DNA of 64,000 bases from Halalkalibacter krulwichiae (GTDB lineage: Bacteria > Bacillota > Bacilli > Bacillales > Bacillaceae_D). Below, piece by piece: positions 10,019-18,704 of this stretch. The stretch lies in contig NZ_CP020814.1 in the NCBI RefSeq assembly GCF_002109385.1, positions 3,929,501 through 3,993,500 of the forward strand. The letters are read 5' to 3'. Numbering within the stretch: position 1 is the first letter of the stretch; the number at the start of each line of letters is the position of its first letter. Under the pieces are notes generated by a model. The model searched no databases and was not told where the DNA came from. It worked only from the letters and a program-made list of their open reading frames with translations. Position numbers and translations under genes: made by a program.

Positions 10019-10036
10019 TGCAATTTGCGTGCCAAC
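10019..10036 (-). promoter_or_regulatory. Sigma-54 (-24/-12) promoter of the carnitine-type operon
   Basis: On the minus strand TTGGCACGCAAATTGCA matches the consensus TGGCAC-N5-TTGC exactly, with GG and GC ten bases apart. Transcription would begin near 10007, about 85 bp before the reductase start. The divergent gene encodes a sigma-54 activator. Confidence 0.9.
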
Positions 10037-10077
10037 TTTTAAAATAGTGTAAATACAGTGAAAATTTAATATTCTTA

Positions 10078-10113
10078 TTGGAAACGCTATCAAAACGAGT
10101 TATAATCAACTCG
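10078..10113 (+). promoter_or_regulatory. Sigma-A promoter of the activator, overlapping an inverted repeat
   Basis: TTGGAA (10078-10083), a 17-bp spacer and a perfect TATAAT (10101-10106) form a sigma-A promoter for the rightward activator. The inverted repeat CGAGTT-N6-AACTCG (10096-10113) covers the -10 box. It is about 65-80 bp upstream of the divergent sigma-54 promoter, so it could be both the activator's upstream binding site and an autorepression site. That double role is inference. Confidence 0.6.
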
Positions 10114-10167
10114 AATATTAAGTTTGGCTAGTCAAAATCCACTCAACCAACTTAAAAGGAGGCTTTT

Positions 10168-11550
10168 TTGACGATGAATCGTACGGAAACAGATAATGTT
10201 GAGATGACCTTGCAAACTCTTTTAAAAATTCTCGATCATTCTTCAGATGAGATTTTTGTTCTCGATAGCGAGAAACGAATTATATACGTCAACCAAACAT
10301 GTGAACGCCATTACGGTTTAAAGCCAAAAGATGTTATCGGCAAATACAATGCAGAGTTATTTGAGAAAGGCTATTGGAAACCGTCTATTGTTCCAGAAGT
10401 TTATAGTAGAAAAAAACCATGTTATATGAACATGCAAACATATATCGGGGCAGAATTATTAACGTCAGCAATCCCGATCTTAAATGACAAGGAAGAAATA
10501 GAGTTTGTCGTTATCACCTCTACTGAAACTCAGCCTTATAAAATGGTGAAAACAAACGAAGGCAAAAGCGAGTCAAAAACCACTCAAGACGAAATTAAGG
10601 AAAGGGGATTTGTCACAAATAGTGGCAAAGTAAATAGAATTTTAACTTTCTGTGAAAAAGTAGCACCGACAGATTCTACTATTTTGATTCAAGGTGAATC
10701 TGGGACAGGAAAAGGTATGCTTGCCCATATTATTCACCAGAGCAGCAATCGTCGAAAAGGACCTTTTTTAACGATTAATTGTGCTGCTATTCCTGAAGAA
10801 CTACTTGAATCAGAGTTGTTTGGTTATTCTAAAGGCGCTTTTACTGGAGCAAGTAAAACAGGGAAAACGGGATTAATTGAAGCTGCAAACGGGGGCACTA
10901 TATTTCTTGATGAAATTGGAGAGATGCCTCTTTCTCTTCAGGCAAAAATTCTACAAGTCATTCAAGAAAAACAGTTTATTCCAGTTGGTGGCAATACGAT
11001 GAAAAAGGTTGATATCCGCATTGTCGCCGCAACTAACCAAAACTTATTAGAGATGGTCACTAATAAAAAATTCCGAGAAGACTTATTCTACCGATTAAAT
11101 GTGATTGATGTTCACCTCCCTCCTCTACGCGAACGTACAGAAGACATCATTCCACTGACATACACCTTCTTAAACAAATTTAATAAAAAGTACCATGAAA
11201 ACAAGGTCATTTCTCAGGAATGCTTGAACATCCTCATCCATTATTCTTGGCCAGGCAATGTACGGCAGCTCGAGAACTTAATTGAAAGATTGGTGATCAT
11301 TAGCGAATCCGTTATTCAAGTAAATGATTTGCCGAAACTAATCACAGATAGCGTTGAAGAACTCACGGAACTTGCCCTACCAACATCACTAGATAAAGCG
11401 ATCGACGAGACGCAACGATTTCTGATAAGAAGGTCCTACCAAACATACAAAACGTCTAGAAAGGTAGCTAAAGATTTAGACATTAGCCAAACAAAAGCTT
11501 CAAAACTGATTCGAGAATACTGTGATGATCTTATCAACAACGAACGGTAA
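10168..11550 (+). CDS. Sigma-54-dependent transcriptional activator with PAS domain
   Basis: 460 residues. The start is TTG at 10168 (five bases after AAGGAGG) or ATG at 10174. Residues about 15-125 are a PAS sensor, followed by an AAA+ domain with Walker A GESGTGKG (176-183), the sigma-54 contact motif GAFTGA (223-228), Walker B GTIFLDEIGEMP and the arginine finger region RFREDLFYRL. The C-terminus has a Fis-like helix-turn-helix (KVAKDLDISQTKASKLI). The layout is that of RocR-like activators, which sense a small ligand. It is divergent from the operon with the sigma-54 promoter and is its expected activator; the ligand is probably carnitine or a product. Confidence 0.93.
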   Translation: MTMNRTETDNVEMTLQTLLKILDHSSDEIFVLDSEKRIIYVNQTCERHYGLKPKDVIGKYNAELFEKGYWKPSIVPEVYSRKKPCYMNMQTYIGAELLTSAIPILNDKEEIEFVVITSTETQPYKMVKTNEGKSESKTTQDEIKERGFVTNSGKVNRILTFCEKVAPTDSTILIQGESGTGKGMLAHIIHQSSNRRKGPFLTINCAAIPEELLESELFGYSKGAFTGASKTGKTGLIEAANGGTIFLDEIGEMPLSLQAKILQVIQEKQFIPVGGNTMKKVDIRIVAATNQNLLEMVTNKKFREDLFYRLNVIDVHLPPLRERTEDIIPLTYTFLNKFNKKYHENKVISQECLNILIHYSWPGNVRQLENLIERLVIISESVIQVNDLPKLITDSVEELTELALPTSLDKAIDETQRFLIRRSYQTYKTSRKVAKDLDISQTKASKLIREYCDDLINNER

Positions 11551-11558
11551 CAAAAAGA

Positions 11559-11600
11559 AGGAGTGAAACCATTCATTCACTCCTAGCTTTGTTTCATCTT
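11559..11600. terminator. Bidirectional terminator between convergent genes
   Basis: Stem AGGAGTGAA (11559-11567) pairs with 11576-11584. The minus-strand reading is followed by TCTTTTTG, and the plus-strand side is T-rich. Confidence 0.7.
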
Positions 11601-11605
11601 TCTTT

Positions 11606-11947
11606 TTAACCCTCATTTTTATAGCTACTCACTGTGTCGGAAGGAGAAAAGACCACTTTATAGATCACTCCTAACTCATTTTTTATCTCTTCAGTTAGAA
11701 CGATCCCCTCCTGATTATGCTCTATTTCGAGCTTCACTCCGCCTTGAACAACCACGTCGTTCTCCCAGTCATACCAACTACCGTAGTTTGCACTCCAATT
11801 CATCAATCTATTTTTTAACCGTTTAGATAGTGGGAGTTCTTCTAAATCAAGATTACAGCCGCAGCTCTCACACCAGAGAGCATCCGCGCCAATCTCCCCT
11901 TCTACCTTTAAATTCAATGTTAGTGACTGTCCACACAAACATGACAT
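11606..11947 (-). CDS. Uncharacterised small protein with an N-terminal cysteine cluster
   Basis: 113 residues, no recognised family. The first 35 residues hold five cysteines as CxC and CxxCxC (SCLCG ... WCESCGC), which could bind zinc. The rest is mixed alpha/beta with several Trp residues and no signal peptide or membrane segment. A TATTGAATACTCC segment with GGAG precedes the ATG. It is monocistronic, convergent with the activator. Similar short proteins with a metal-binding head are common in Bacillaceae, but the function is unknown. Confidence 0.65.
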   Translation of the reverse strand: MSCLCGQSLTLNLKVEGEIGADALWCESCGCNLDLEELPLSKRLKNRLMNWSANYGSWYDWENDVVVQGGVKLEIEHNQEGIVLTEEIKNELGVIYKVVFSPSDTVSSYKNEG

Positions 11948-12064
11948 ATTGAATACTCCTTTCCAAAAAATTTAATGATCTGCCCTTCTAGTCTCAGATC
12001 ATTTTGGATAAATCTCTCTCCAAAACGAACACTATTGTTAGTTCAATAAACTAGGAGGATGTAT

Positions 12065-13819
12065 ATGAAAAAAGCACTATCTCTTCTGTTAGCCAGTTCC
12101 ATGCTGCTTAGCATGGCTGGCTGTAACGCTGATAACCAAACGACAGAACCGCTTGGGCAACCTGAAGCCCAAATGAGTGAACACCGTTACCAGCCACTAA
12201 GCCCTACTAATAATCGCAACGAAGAACGTGGAAGACAAGGGCTTTCGGATGAACGCCATGGCCATATAAGTGAACGTCCCGAACCGAACAACCGCGGTCG
12301 TAAGAAAGCTCCGATTAATCCACAGTATCGACAAATTCAATTATTAGGGATTAATGATTTACACGGCCAACTCAATGTCACTCGTCAAGTAAATGGAAGG
12401 GCTGCCGGCCGCGCTGACTACTTAGCTGCTTACTTAAAAGAACGTGCAAAAAACAATAAGAACACGATCTTCGTCCATGCTGGCGACATGGTTGGTGCGA
12501 GTCCACCCGTTTCTGCTTTGCTGAAAGATGAGCCGACGATTGAGTTTTTAAACACAATGAATATGGATGTTGGGACTGTTGGAAATCATGAGTTTGATCA
12601 AGGTTTAGATGAACTGCTGCGACTAGCCCATGGAGGCAATCATCCGGATACTGGTGACTTTGAAGGGTCTGATTTCCCATGGCTCGCCGCAAATGTAATC
12701 GATGACAGCAGCGGTGAACCAATTCTGCCTCGCTATAAAGTGATCAAACGAAATGGTATCGATATTGGCTTTATTGGAGTTGTGACAACCGATACACCGA
12801 ATCTCGTCATTCCAAGCGGCGTTCGTGGACTTTCCTTCATCGATGAAGTCGACGCCATTAACGATGCCGTTGATGAGTTAAAGCGTCAAGGTGTCAAATC
12901 AATCATTGTTCTTGCTCATAACCCAGGTACTTCAAATGCGAACGGGGATCAAGCGGTAGGCGAACTCGTCGAGATGGCCAATAACGTTGATGATGAAGTC
13001 GATATTATCTTTGGCGGGCATAATCATGCTTATATGAATGCAGTCGTTGATGATAAACTCCTTATTCAATCCTATTCGTATGCCACCGCTTTTTCAGATG
13101 TCTTAATCGAGGTTGATCCAAGAACGAAAGACATCGTCAACAAAAGCGCTGAAATTGTTACCGTTTTTCAAGACGATATCGAGCCTGATGCTGAGATTTC
13201 ACGCATGATTGGGCAATACGAAGAAAAAGTCGAACCGATCGTCAACGAAATTGTAGCTTCGACCAATATGAGGCTAACTGGGCAACAAAACGAGAATGGA
13301 GAATCGATTTTAGGGAATCTCATTGCCGATTCGCAGCGCGCTGCCATGGATGCTGACTTTGCCTTCATGAACCCAGGTGGGATTCGTGCTGATATTGATG
13401 AAGGTGATGTTACTTGGGGCAACCTCTATGTTGTTCAACCGTTTAATAATACATTAGTGAAAATGAATTTGAGCGGCGAGCAAATTCGTCAAGCACTTAA
13501 CCAGCAATGGCAACCGAACGCTACAAGAATGCTGCAAATTTCAGGCCTCTATTATACGTGGGATGCCAACCAAGCACCCGGTGAAAAAGTCCTTAACATT
13601 CAGCTTCCAGACGGAACCGACTTAGATCCAAATGAGACCTATAGTGTTGTTGTGAACAGCTTCCTAGCTGATGGCGGCGATAGTTTCACCGCGTTCCGTG
13701 ATGGAACCGATCGTGAAACAGGACCTGTAGATCTTGATGCTTTGGTTGACTTTATTAAAACACTGCCACAACCATTTAGTTACGAAATTCAAGATCGCAT
13801 TCAAAAAGTACAGTATTAA
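12065..13819 (+). CDS. Secreted 5'-nucleotidase / metallophosphoesterase lipoprotein
   Basis: 584 residues from the ATG at 12065; the ATG at 12059 directly abuts AGGAGG and is too close. The signal peptide ends in a lipobox (SMAGC). After a charged, Arg/Asn-rich linker (to about residue 95) comes a calcineurin-like metallophosphatase domain with the metal motifs NDLHG, HAGDM, GNHEFD and GGHNH, then a 5'-nucleotidase C-terminal domain (GNLIADSQR, NPGGIRADI, NSFLADGGD). The family (YfkN-like, UshA) releases phosphate and nucleosides from nucleotides outside the cell. It is a single-gene unit ended by a strong terminator. Confidence 0.93.
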   Translation: MKKALSLLLASSMLLSMAGCNADNQTTEPLGQPEAQMSEHRYQPLSPTNNRNEERGRQGLSDERHGHISERPEPNNRGRKKAPINPQYRQIQLLGINDLHGQLNVTRQVNGRAAGRADYLAAYLKERAKNNKNTIFVHAGDMVGASPPVSALLKDEPTIEFLNTMNMDVGTVGNHEFDQGLDELLRLAHGGNHPDTGDFEGSDFPWLAANVIDDSSGEPILPRYKVIKRNGIDIGFIGVVTTDTPNLVIPSGVRGLSFIDEVDAINDAVDELKRQGVKSIIVLAHNPGTSNANGDQAVGELVEMANNVDDEVDIIFGGHNHAYMNAVVDDKLLIQSYSYATAFSDVLIEVDPRTKDIVNKSAEIVTVFQDDIEPDAEISRMIGQYEEKVEPIVNEIVASTNMRLTGQQNENGESILGNLIADSQRAAMDADFAFMNPGGIRADIDEGDVTWGNLYVVQPFNNTLVKMNLSGEQIRQALNQQWQPNATRMLQISGLYYTWDANQAPGEKVLNIQLPDGTDLDPNETYSVVVNSFLADGGDSFTAFRDGTDRETGPVDLDALVDFIKTLPQPFSYEIQDRIQKVQY

Positions 13820-13828
13820 CGACAAGTT

Positions 13829-13872
13829 GCCCCAATTTGGCCGTCAAGTCTGCCAAATTGGGGCTTTTTATA
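13829..13872 (+). terminator. Terminator after the 5'-nucleotidase
   Basis: A perfect 13-bp stem GCCCCAATTTGGC (13829-13841 with 13852-13864) is followed by TTTTTAT. Confidence 0.92.
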
Positions 13873-13877
13873 AATCA

Positions 13878-14372
13878 TTAAGCAGCTTCTACTCCTCTTT
13901 TTTCTTTTAGAAAATGAGCAAATACAAAACGCACAAATGGGCCAACAACCAAAAGTTGCAGCGGATACGCAATCATAAAATTTTTAGCATATACGATCAA
14001 ATAACTAAGTAGTAGCGATTCAGAAGGCAAGCTATTGTTTACAAAAGCCGAGCCAACCCCGTAAATAGACATACATAGAATCATCCCGATGACCATACAT
14101 GTTGAATTAACAAAAATAACATGATTCTTTTTTGATTTATCGTATGGCAGCATCATCGCGACTTTTCTAGCAATCGGGCTAATGAAGAACATAAAAAACG
14201 TAAAAGCAATGATAAAAACAAGTGCGAATTGCATGACCATTTCCTTAAACGTCATGATGCCCACTAACCCATTCATATACAAATTACTAAATGTCAGGAC
14301 CAAGACCATCAAAAAGACCATCAAAAAACCATAAAAGAATTTTTCTTTCCTTGTTGTTGGCATCTTCCTCAT
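13878..14372 (-). CDS. DUF2798-family membrane protein
   Basis: 164 residues with four membrane helices arranged as two similar halves. Each half has the DUF2798 pattern of a helix, a short loop and a helix ending in F-x-x-P-(I/F)-x-R (ISPIARK and VGPFVRF). The start is ATG at 14372, or ATG at 14363 behind GAGG; both are plausible. It follows a small membrane-protein gene by 7 bp, so the two are probably co-transcribed. DUF2798 proteins are widespread in Bacilli; no function is known. Confidence 0.75.
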   Translation of the reverse strand: MRKMPTTRKEKFFYGFLMVFLMVLVLTFSNLYMNGLVGIMTFKEMVMQFALVFIIAFTFFMFFISPIARKVAMMLPYDKSKKNHVIFVNSTCMVIGMILCMSIYGVGSAFVNNSLPSESLLLSYLIVYAKNFMIAYPLQLLVVGPFVRFVFAHFLKEKRGVEAA

Positions 14373-14379
14373 CCTTTTC

Positions 14380-14577
14380 TTACGTTCTTGTATTCTTTTT
14401 CTCCAATGAAAGAATTAAGCGAATCAACCAATACAAAATAATCCAAGGCAAAATAAATTTCGTTGCCCATTCAATCATACCAAGGAAAAAGTAAATCGAG
14501 TAACCAAAGAAATTTGAAATTAAAATAATACCAAGAATGACAGGAGCTAACAATCCAAGTAAGTAACTCATTTTCAT
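14380..14577 (-). CDS. Small two-helix membrane protein
   Basis: 65 residues from the ATG at 14577, which has AGGAGG seven bases upstream; the longer reading from a TTG at 14601 would swallow that site. Two hydrophobic helices (residues about 5-25 and 27-55) are followed by a charged end. It precedes the DUF2798 gene with 7 bp between them. No family recognised. Confidence 0.6.
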   Translation of the reverse strand: MKMSYLLGLLAPVILGIILISNFFGYSIYFFLGMIEWATKFILPWIILYWLIRLILSLEKKNTRT

Positions 14578-14688
14578 AGCTCCACCTCCTCTACTCTCCA
14601 ACTACTTTTCCAAATTATAACATCTGCTTCTTGCTATTAGAACCTCCTACTATTCTATTTTCTAAAAAAAAGATTTTTTAAAATGCAG

Positions 14689-14718
14689 TTGACTTTTGAT
14701 AATGATAATTGTTATCAT
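14689..14718 (+). promoter_or_regulatory. Promoter with overlapping Fur box (box 1)
   Basis: GATAATGATAATTGTTATC (14698-14716) differs little from the 19-bp Fur consensus of GATAAT repeats. It overlaps a sigma-A promoter with TTGACT at 14689 and a TATCAT-like -10 at about 14713. Fur with iron would block RNA polymerase here. Confidence 0.88.
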
Positions 14719-14775
14719 CTATTTGCGGTTAACAAAATCACCCAATAGTTAAGGCGCCTTATTTTTTTCTTCACC

Positions 14776-14794
14776 AATGATAATCAATATCATT
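14776..14794 (+). promoter_or_regulatory. Second Fur box in the leader (box 2)
   Basis: AATGATAATCAATATCATT is a near-perfect palindrome matching the core of the Fur box. It lies about 60 bp downstream of box 1 and 42 bp before the start codon, so iron repression of this gene is probably doubled. Confidence 0.8.
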
Positions 14795-14836
14795 GAGAAT
14801 GGCCGTATTTACATATAAAAAGGAGTAGAGCACAAA

Positions 14837-15799
14837 ATGAAAAAGAATAGTTTGTTCGTTTTAATGATTAGTTTGTTATTGCTTTTCCTAGCAGCTTGCG
14901 GTACATCTGAGGATACGACTGCAAGTCCTGAAGCGGATGCAGCGGAAGAGGTTGAAGAGGAAACGAGCATTACCGTAACCCACCATCTTGGTGAAACAGT
15001 TGTCGAGAAAAACCCTGAAACAGTAATTGTCTTTGATTACGGCACGTTAGAAACATTAGACCAATTAAATGTAAAAGTGGCTGGTGTCGCAAAAGGAAGT
15101 CCACTGCCCCATTACCTTTCTGAATATGAAGGTGACGAGTATGAAAACGTTGGAAGTCTAAAAGAGCCTGACTTTGAGAAAATCTATGGGATGGATCCAG
15201 ATTTAATTTTAATCTCAGGTAGACAAACCGATGCATATGATGAATTAAGCGAAATTGCCCCTACTATTTTCGTAGGTGTTGATACAACGAATTACATGGA
15301 ATCATTCACTGAAAATGTAACGTTATTAGGCGAGATTTTTGGAAAAGAAGAAATCGTTGAAGAGAAGTTAGCCGCTATTAACGAATCGATTGACACTTTA
15401 TATGACACGGCTTCAGCTGATGATAAAACGGGATTAATCATCCTAACAAACGAAGGAAGTTTCAGCGCATATGGTGAAGCTTCACGTTTCGGTATTATCC
15501 ATGATGTCTTTGGTGTGAAGGCGGCCGATGAAAATATCGAATTATCAACTCACGGAATGAACGTATCAATAGAATACATTGCAGAACAAGATCCAGATTA
15601 TTTATTCGTAATCGATCGTAACCAAGCGATTGGTGAGAAAACAGAAGCAGACGTATTCAATAATGAAGTAATTCAAGGAACAAAAGCTGCTCAAAACGAC
15701 AACATTGTTTACTTAGATCCAACTGTTTGGTATCTATCAGGTGGCGGTTTAATTTCTGTTGAAGAAATGGTAAAAGAAATTACAGAAGGTATTCAATAA
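14837..15799 (+). CDS. Siderophore-binding lipoprotein of an ABC importer (YclQ/FatB-like)
   Basis: 320 residues. The signal peptide ends in the lipobox LAAC (Cys21), followed by an acidic linker. The body is a class III periplasmic-binding fold with the typical opening HHLGETVVEKNPETVIVFDYG, the mid-domain motif DPDLILISGRQ and the C-terminal DPTVWYLSGGG. It resembles the catecholate/petrobactin receptors YclQ and FatB. AAGGAG precedes the ATG, and two Fur boxes lie upstream. No permease or ATPase gene adjoins it, so it must use a transporter encoded elsewhere. Confidence 0.9.
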   Translation: MKKNSLFVLMISLLLLFLAACGTSEDTTASPEADAAEEVEEETSITVTHHLGETVVEKNPETVIVFDYGTLETLDQLNVKVAGVAKGSPLPHYLSEYEGDEYENVGSLKEPDFEKIYGMDPDLILISGRQTDAYDELSEIAPTIFVGVDTTNYMESFTENVTLLGEIFGKEEIVEEKLAAINESIDTLYDTASADDKTGLIILTNEGSFSAYGEASRFGIIHDVFGVKAADENIELSTHGMNVSIEYIAEQDPDYLFVIDRNQAIGEKTEADVFNNEVIQGTKAAQNDNIVYLDPTVWYLSGGGLISVEEMVKEITEGIQ

Positions 15800-15838
15800 G
15801 TAGTGGTCCCTTTCCCCCTAAAGGGTTCACTTTATAGA

Positions 15839-15883
15839 AGTAACTCCTGATGTCTTATGACATTAGCGAGTTGCTTTTTTTCC
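15839..15883 (+). terminator. Terminator after the siderophore-binding gene
   Basis: An interrupted stem (AACTC...TGATGTC with GACATTA...GAGTT, 15842-15872) is followed by GCTTTTTTT. Confidence 0.75.
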
Positions 15884-15899
15884 TTAACCCATCTTATTC

Positions 15900-16031
15900 T
15901 CATTCCTCCCCTCCATTATTTTGATCACTCAGTACTTTTTTTAATAACTGTATTTCTTCAATATATAATGCCCGATTTAGCTTTTGTTCAAAAGTTAGCA
16001 CAAGTTGTTCAAAATAAATGTTTTCTGTCAT
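15900..16031 (-). CDS. Predicted 43-residue small protein
   Basis: An ATG at 16031 with GAGGTG eight bases before it opens a 43-residue frame ending at TGA (15900-15902). The peptide is amphipathic, with a core QKLNRALYIEEIQLLKKVL that resembles the short helical 'LTxEEIxFLK' peptides common in Bacillaceae. No family is assigned. Support is the ribosome site, residue composition and the otherwise empty gap. Confidence 0.45.
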   Translation of the reverse strand: MTENIYFEQLVLTFEQKLNRALYIEEIQLLKKVLSDQNNGGEE

Positions 16032-16112
16032 GTCTTTCACCTCACGGGCAAGTATAAAACATTTACGGCTCTATTCCTTATGATTTGTTAGATAACCTCC
16101 TTATTTTTTTAT

Positions 16113-16160
16113 AAGAAAACTGATCCCCTTTTCAAAACTACACGTGTAGCAGGGGATCAG
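16113..16160 (-). terminator. Terminator after the YkvS-like gene
   Basis: CTGATCCCC (16120-16128) pairs with GGGGATCAG (16152-16160). The minus reading continues TTTTCTTATAAAAAAA. Confidence 0.75.
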
Positions 16161-16171
16161 CACTCTGTTTC

Positions 16172-16375
16172 CTAGATCTTCTTGTAACTATCATGTTTGA
16201 CTACAGTTCGAAGGCTTGTTCCATCCTTTTGCTTAATCGTATCAAAGCAGACAGCAATCGTGTTATTGTAAATATTAATAACACTTGCCTTCTCACCTTT
16301 ATACTCACCTTTTGTCACTTGAATTCGATCATCAACCTCAACATCAATTAGTGATTTTTCTTCTACATCTGACAT
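16172..16375 (-). CDS. DUF2187/KOW-like small protein (YkvS-like)
   Basis: 67 residues from the ATG at 16375, with GAGGGGGA five bases upstream. The seven extra residues of the longer frame overlap that site. The body is a single small beta barrel of KOW type: DDRIQVTKGEYKGEKASVINIYNNT, followed by TVVKHDSYK. It matches the DUF2187 proteins (YkvS, YdzK) of Bacillus, with no known function. It is monocistronic. Confidence 0.78.
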   Translation of the reverse strand: MSDVEEKSLIDVEVDDRIQVTKGEYKGEKASVINIYNNTIAVCFDTIKQKDGTSLRTVVKHDSYKKI

Positions 16376-16511
16376 CAAGATCCCCCTCTTGAACAATTCG
16401 CTTACCTTATAAGCTTCTCAATTATAACCTATTTTTATGAATGGAAAAGAGGGGAAGAATTTACTGTGGATAATGAGAGTAGGAAAAGGTCATCCTATAT
16501 ACTGGTATCGT

Positions 16512-16545
16512 AAAAAGACCAAGCGCTATACTAAGCACTTGGTCC
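16512..16545 (-). terminator. Terminator after brnQ
   Basis: ACCAAG(C)GCT and AGCACTTGGT arms (about 16518-16544) form a hairpin. The minus reading is followed by CTTTTTACG. Confidence 0.75.
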
Positions 16546-16549
16546 ACCT

Positions 16550-17854
16550 TTACGCAGCTCGTTCATTTAGTTTCTTTTTCGTTTTCATTTGATGCCAGAT
16601 TGTTCCGAACAAAAAACCAATAATCGCTGGCAACAGCCAGGAGAAACCACTTGTACTTAATGGTATTTGGGAGATGATGCTCATCGTTCCTGGTATTTCA
16701 AGACCGATCACCCCTAGCGTTTCTGTTAAGCTGACAATAAATGTGAACAAAATAGCACCGCGGTATGAACCTGCATTCGGAATAATGGCACGGCACACAC
16801 CAAGAAGCACTAATACAATGGCAACTGGATACAGTGCAAGGAAGATTGGCATTGTGTATTGTATAATCGCACCGACACCAAGTGACCCCATTGCAGCTCC
16901 CGTTAAACAAACAATGAACACCCACGAACGATACGCTAATGTCCCTTTCGTTAAACTACTTAAAAATTGAGAGATAACCGCAACAACCCCGATGGCTGAA
17001 GTTAAACAAGCGAGTCCTACAGTTAATGCAAGTGCCAATACCCCAAAGTTTCCTAACACAACGTTGACAAGCTCTGAGACCAAAGCTGTATCACTAATGC
17101 CAGAAGGAAAAACACGATTGCCTGCCGCACCTAAGTACAGCAATCCTCCATATACAATCAATAGGCCAACTCCAGCAATTGCTGTAGCTGAAATAGCTAT
17201 CGTACGTATTTGTTTTCCTTTGTAACCGAGTACGGCAATCGCAGCAATAAAGATTGGCGCAACAAATATCCCCGTAATGACATCACCTGTTTGATAAGCG
17301 CTAATAAAAGCATTGGAAAAGGCATTTTCAACTTCTGTTTGGGCTGGTGTGCCAACCGGTGAGAAGATCCCTTTCCCAACAATGATTAAAAGAATCATGA
17401 CTAAAGCAGGAGTCAAAAGCTTTCCGATTCGTTCAATGACATTAGACTGATCCATCGCAAAAATGTAGCAAATCGCAAAGAAAACGATAACGGTTACAAA
17501 TGACGGAACGCCTGGCATTAACGGTTCTACCCCTAATTCATGAGTCGTTGCGGCCATTCGCGGAACCGTTACTAACATGCCGATTCCAACCATTAATAAC
17601 AAATTAAAGAGAATATGAAACCAAGAACTGATCGGCTTTGTTAATTCCTCAAACTTACCACCAGCATTCAAGATCGCAAGCACAGCTAACAAAGGTAAAA
17701 CGATCCCTGTCATTGAAAAGCCAAGTAAAGCAGCGCCCCAACTCGTCCCAGACTCCACTCCAATCGTCGGAGGAAAAATCAGATTACCCGCTCCAAAAAA
17801 CATCGCAAACAAAGCAAAACCAATGATAAAGGTATTCGTTAATGTTTTACTCAT
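16550..17854 (-). CDS. brnQ: Branched-chain amino acid carrier BrnQ
   Basis: 434 residues and about 12 membrane helices. The N-terminal signature FIIGFALFAMFFGAGNLIFPP and the run of Gly/Ala helices are those of the LIVCS family (BrnQ, BraB), which imports Leu, Ile and Val with Na+ or H+. GGGAG precedes the ATG. It is a single gene with its own terminator. I saw no T-box or other recognisable leader in the 250 bp upstream. A second, frameshifted member lies at 43.7-45.1 kb. Confidence 0.93.
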   Translation of the reverse strand: MSKTLTNTFIIGFALFAMFFGAGNLIFPPTIGVESGTSWGAALLGFSMTGIVLPLLAVLAILNAGGKFEELTKPISSWFHILFNLLLMVGIGMLVTVPRMAATTHELGVEPLMPGVPSFVTVIVFFAICYIFAMDQSNVIERIGKLLTPALVMILLIIVGKGIFSPVGTPAQTEVENAFSNAFISAYQTGDVITGIFVAPIFIAAIAVLGYKGKQIRTIAISATAIAGVGLLIVYGGLLYLGAAGNRVFPSGISDTALVSELVNVVLGNFGVLALALTVGLACLTSAIGVVAVISQFLSSLTKGTLAYRSWVFIVCLTGAAMGSLGVGAIIQYTMPIFLALYPVAIVLVLLGVCRAIIPNAGSYRGAILFTFIVSLTETLGVIGLEIPGTMSIISQIPLSTSGFSWLLPAIIGFLFGTIWHQMKTKKKLNERAA

Positions 17855-18102
17855 CGTACCACTCCCCTTATGAACATTCGGTTACTACCAAACAGTAACT
17901 ACATAATAGGCTTTGCAAGAATAATGCCACCTTTAAGAATTTTATGAAAGATGACTCTTCTCAAGCGTGAAAGCCTTATCAAAAGAGAAAGTTAATAATG
18001 TTCAAATAAAATTAATAATATAAAAATTAGACAAAACTTTTTTACCTTACAGTAAAAATTTTCTACCCCCTTCCATTCTAACGAGCTTGTACCTTCATTC
18101 AC

Positions 18103-18156
18103 ACAAAAACGCTCGTACATTTGATTGCTATGTGCAGATCGAATGTACGAGCGTTT
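18103..18156 (-). terminator. Terminator after the 128-residue lipoprotein
   Basis: A 14-bp perfect stem AACGCTCGTACATT (18109-18122 with 18142-18155) is followed on the minus strand by GTTTTTGTG. Confidence 0.85.
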
Positions 18157-18170
18157 CTAACCTTTTTCCC

Positions 18171-18557
18171 CTATTCAGCAACAATTCCCTTATCGATATT
18201 CTCTCGATCTACTGTCGCTGTTTGTTCGCCAACATTGAACGTAATCCACTCAGCCTTCTCTGCAAAGGCAAACAAAAAAACCGCATTGGATTTCACCACG
18301 TCTTCAAGCGTCGTTGATTTGTCTATCTCTTTATACGTGATGGTGATTCCATACGGTGCTTCCGTGTGAAGATCTACCCTCTCTAAATTCTCCCCATTTG
18401 GCAACTCGGAAATGACACTGCCAATCGCACTAGTATCTTCGTTATTAGAAGGTTTGAATAGAAACCCTCCTTCAGCTCCGCTTGTCGTTGAACTACAACC
18501 TACTAGCAACAGCACCGCAAGTAATGTAAAAAGATGATATTTCAACCTGCCGTACAT
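18171..18557 (-). CDS. Small lipoprotein, possibly DUF4825-like
   Basis: 128 residues with a signal peptide ending LLVGC (lipidated Cys at residue 21). The following domain has the motif ISELPNGENLERVDLHTEAPYG, then a beta-rich region and a short acidic end. This resembles the DUF4825 domain seen in Bacillus lipoproteins, but the match is tentative. It is monocistronic with a strong terminator. Function unknown. Confidence 0.65.
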   Translation of the reverse strand: MYGRLKYHLFTLLAVLLLVGCSSTTSGAEGGFLFKPSNNEDTSAIGSVISELPNGENLERVDLHTEAPYGITITYKEIDKSTTLEDVVKSNAVFLFAFAEKAEWITFNVGEQTATVDRENIDKGIVAE

Positions 18558-18663
18558 GCATGATTCCCCTTTTTCCCCGTTTTTTCATTCTTAAAAAAGT
18601 TAACAATCCTTTAATATTTTTCCTAATTGTTTCATTTTATCACAAATTTTCAGGTCGTCTAGA

Positions 18664-18694
18664 CAGAAAAGAACCGAGCGCAAGCACTCGGTTC
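18664..18694 (-). terminator. Terminator after the carboxypeptidase
   Basis: GAACCGAG (18671-18678) pairs with CTCGGTTC (18687-18694), and the minus reading continues TTTTCTGTC. Confidence 0.8.
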
Positions 18695-18704
18695 TAACGA
18701 CTAT

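Noticed and set aside
15857..16057. 66-residue plus-strand frame after the siderophore receptor
   Set aside because: It starts inside the terminator hairpin without a ribosome site; the minus-strand 43-residue frame is better supported.
17855..18102. T-box or other leader riboswitch before brnQ
   Set aside because: No specifier loop, conserved T-box core or antiterminator pair could be recognised; the region is plain AT-rich sequence.
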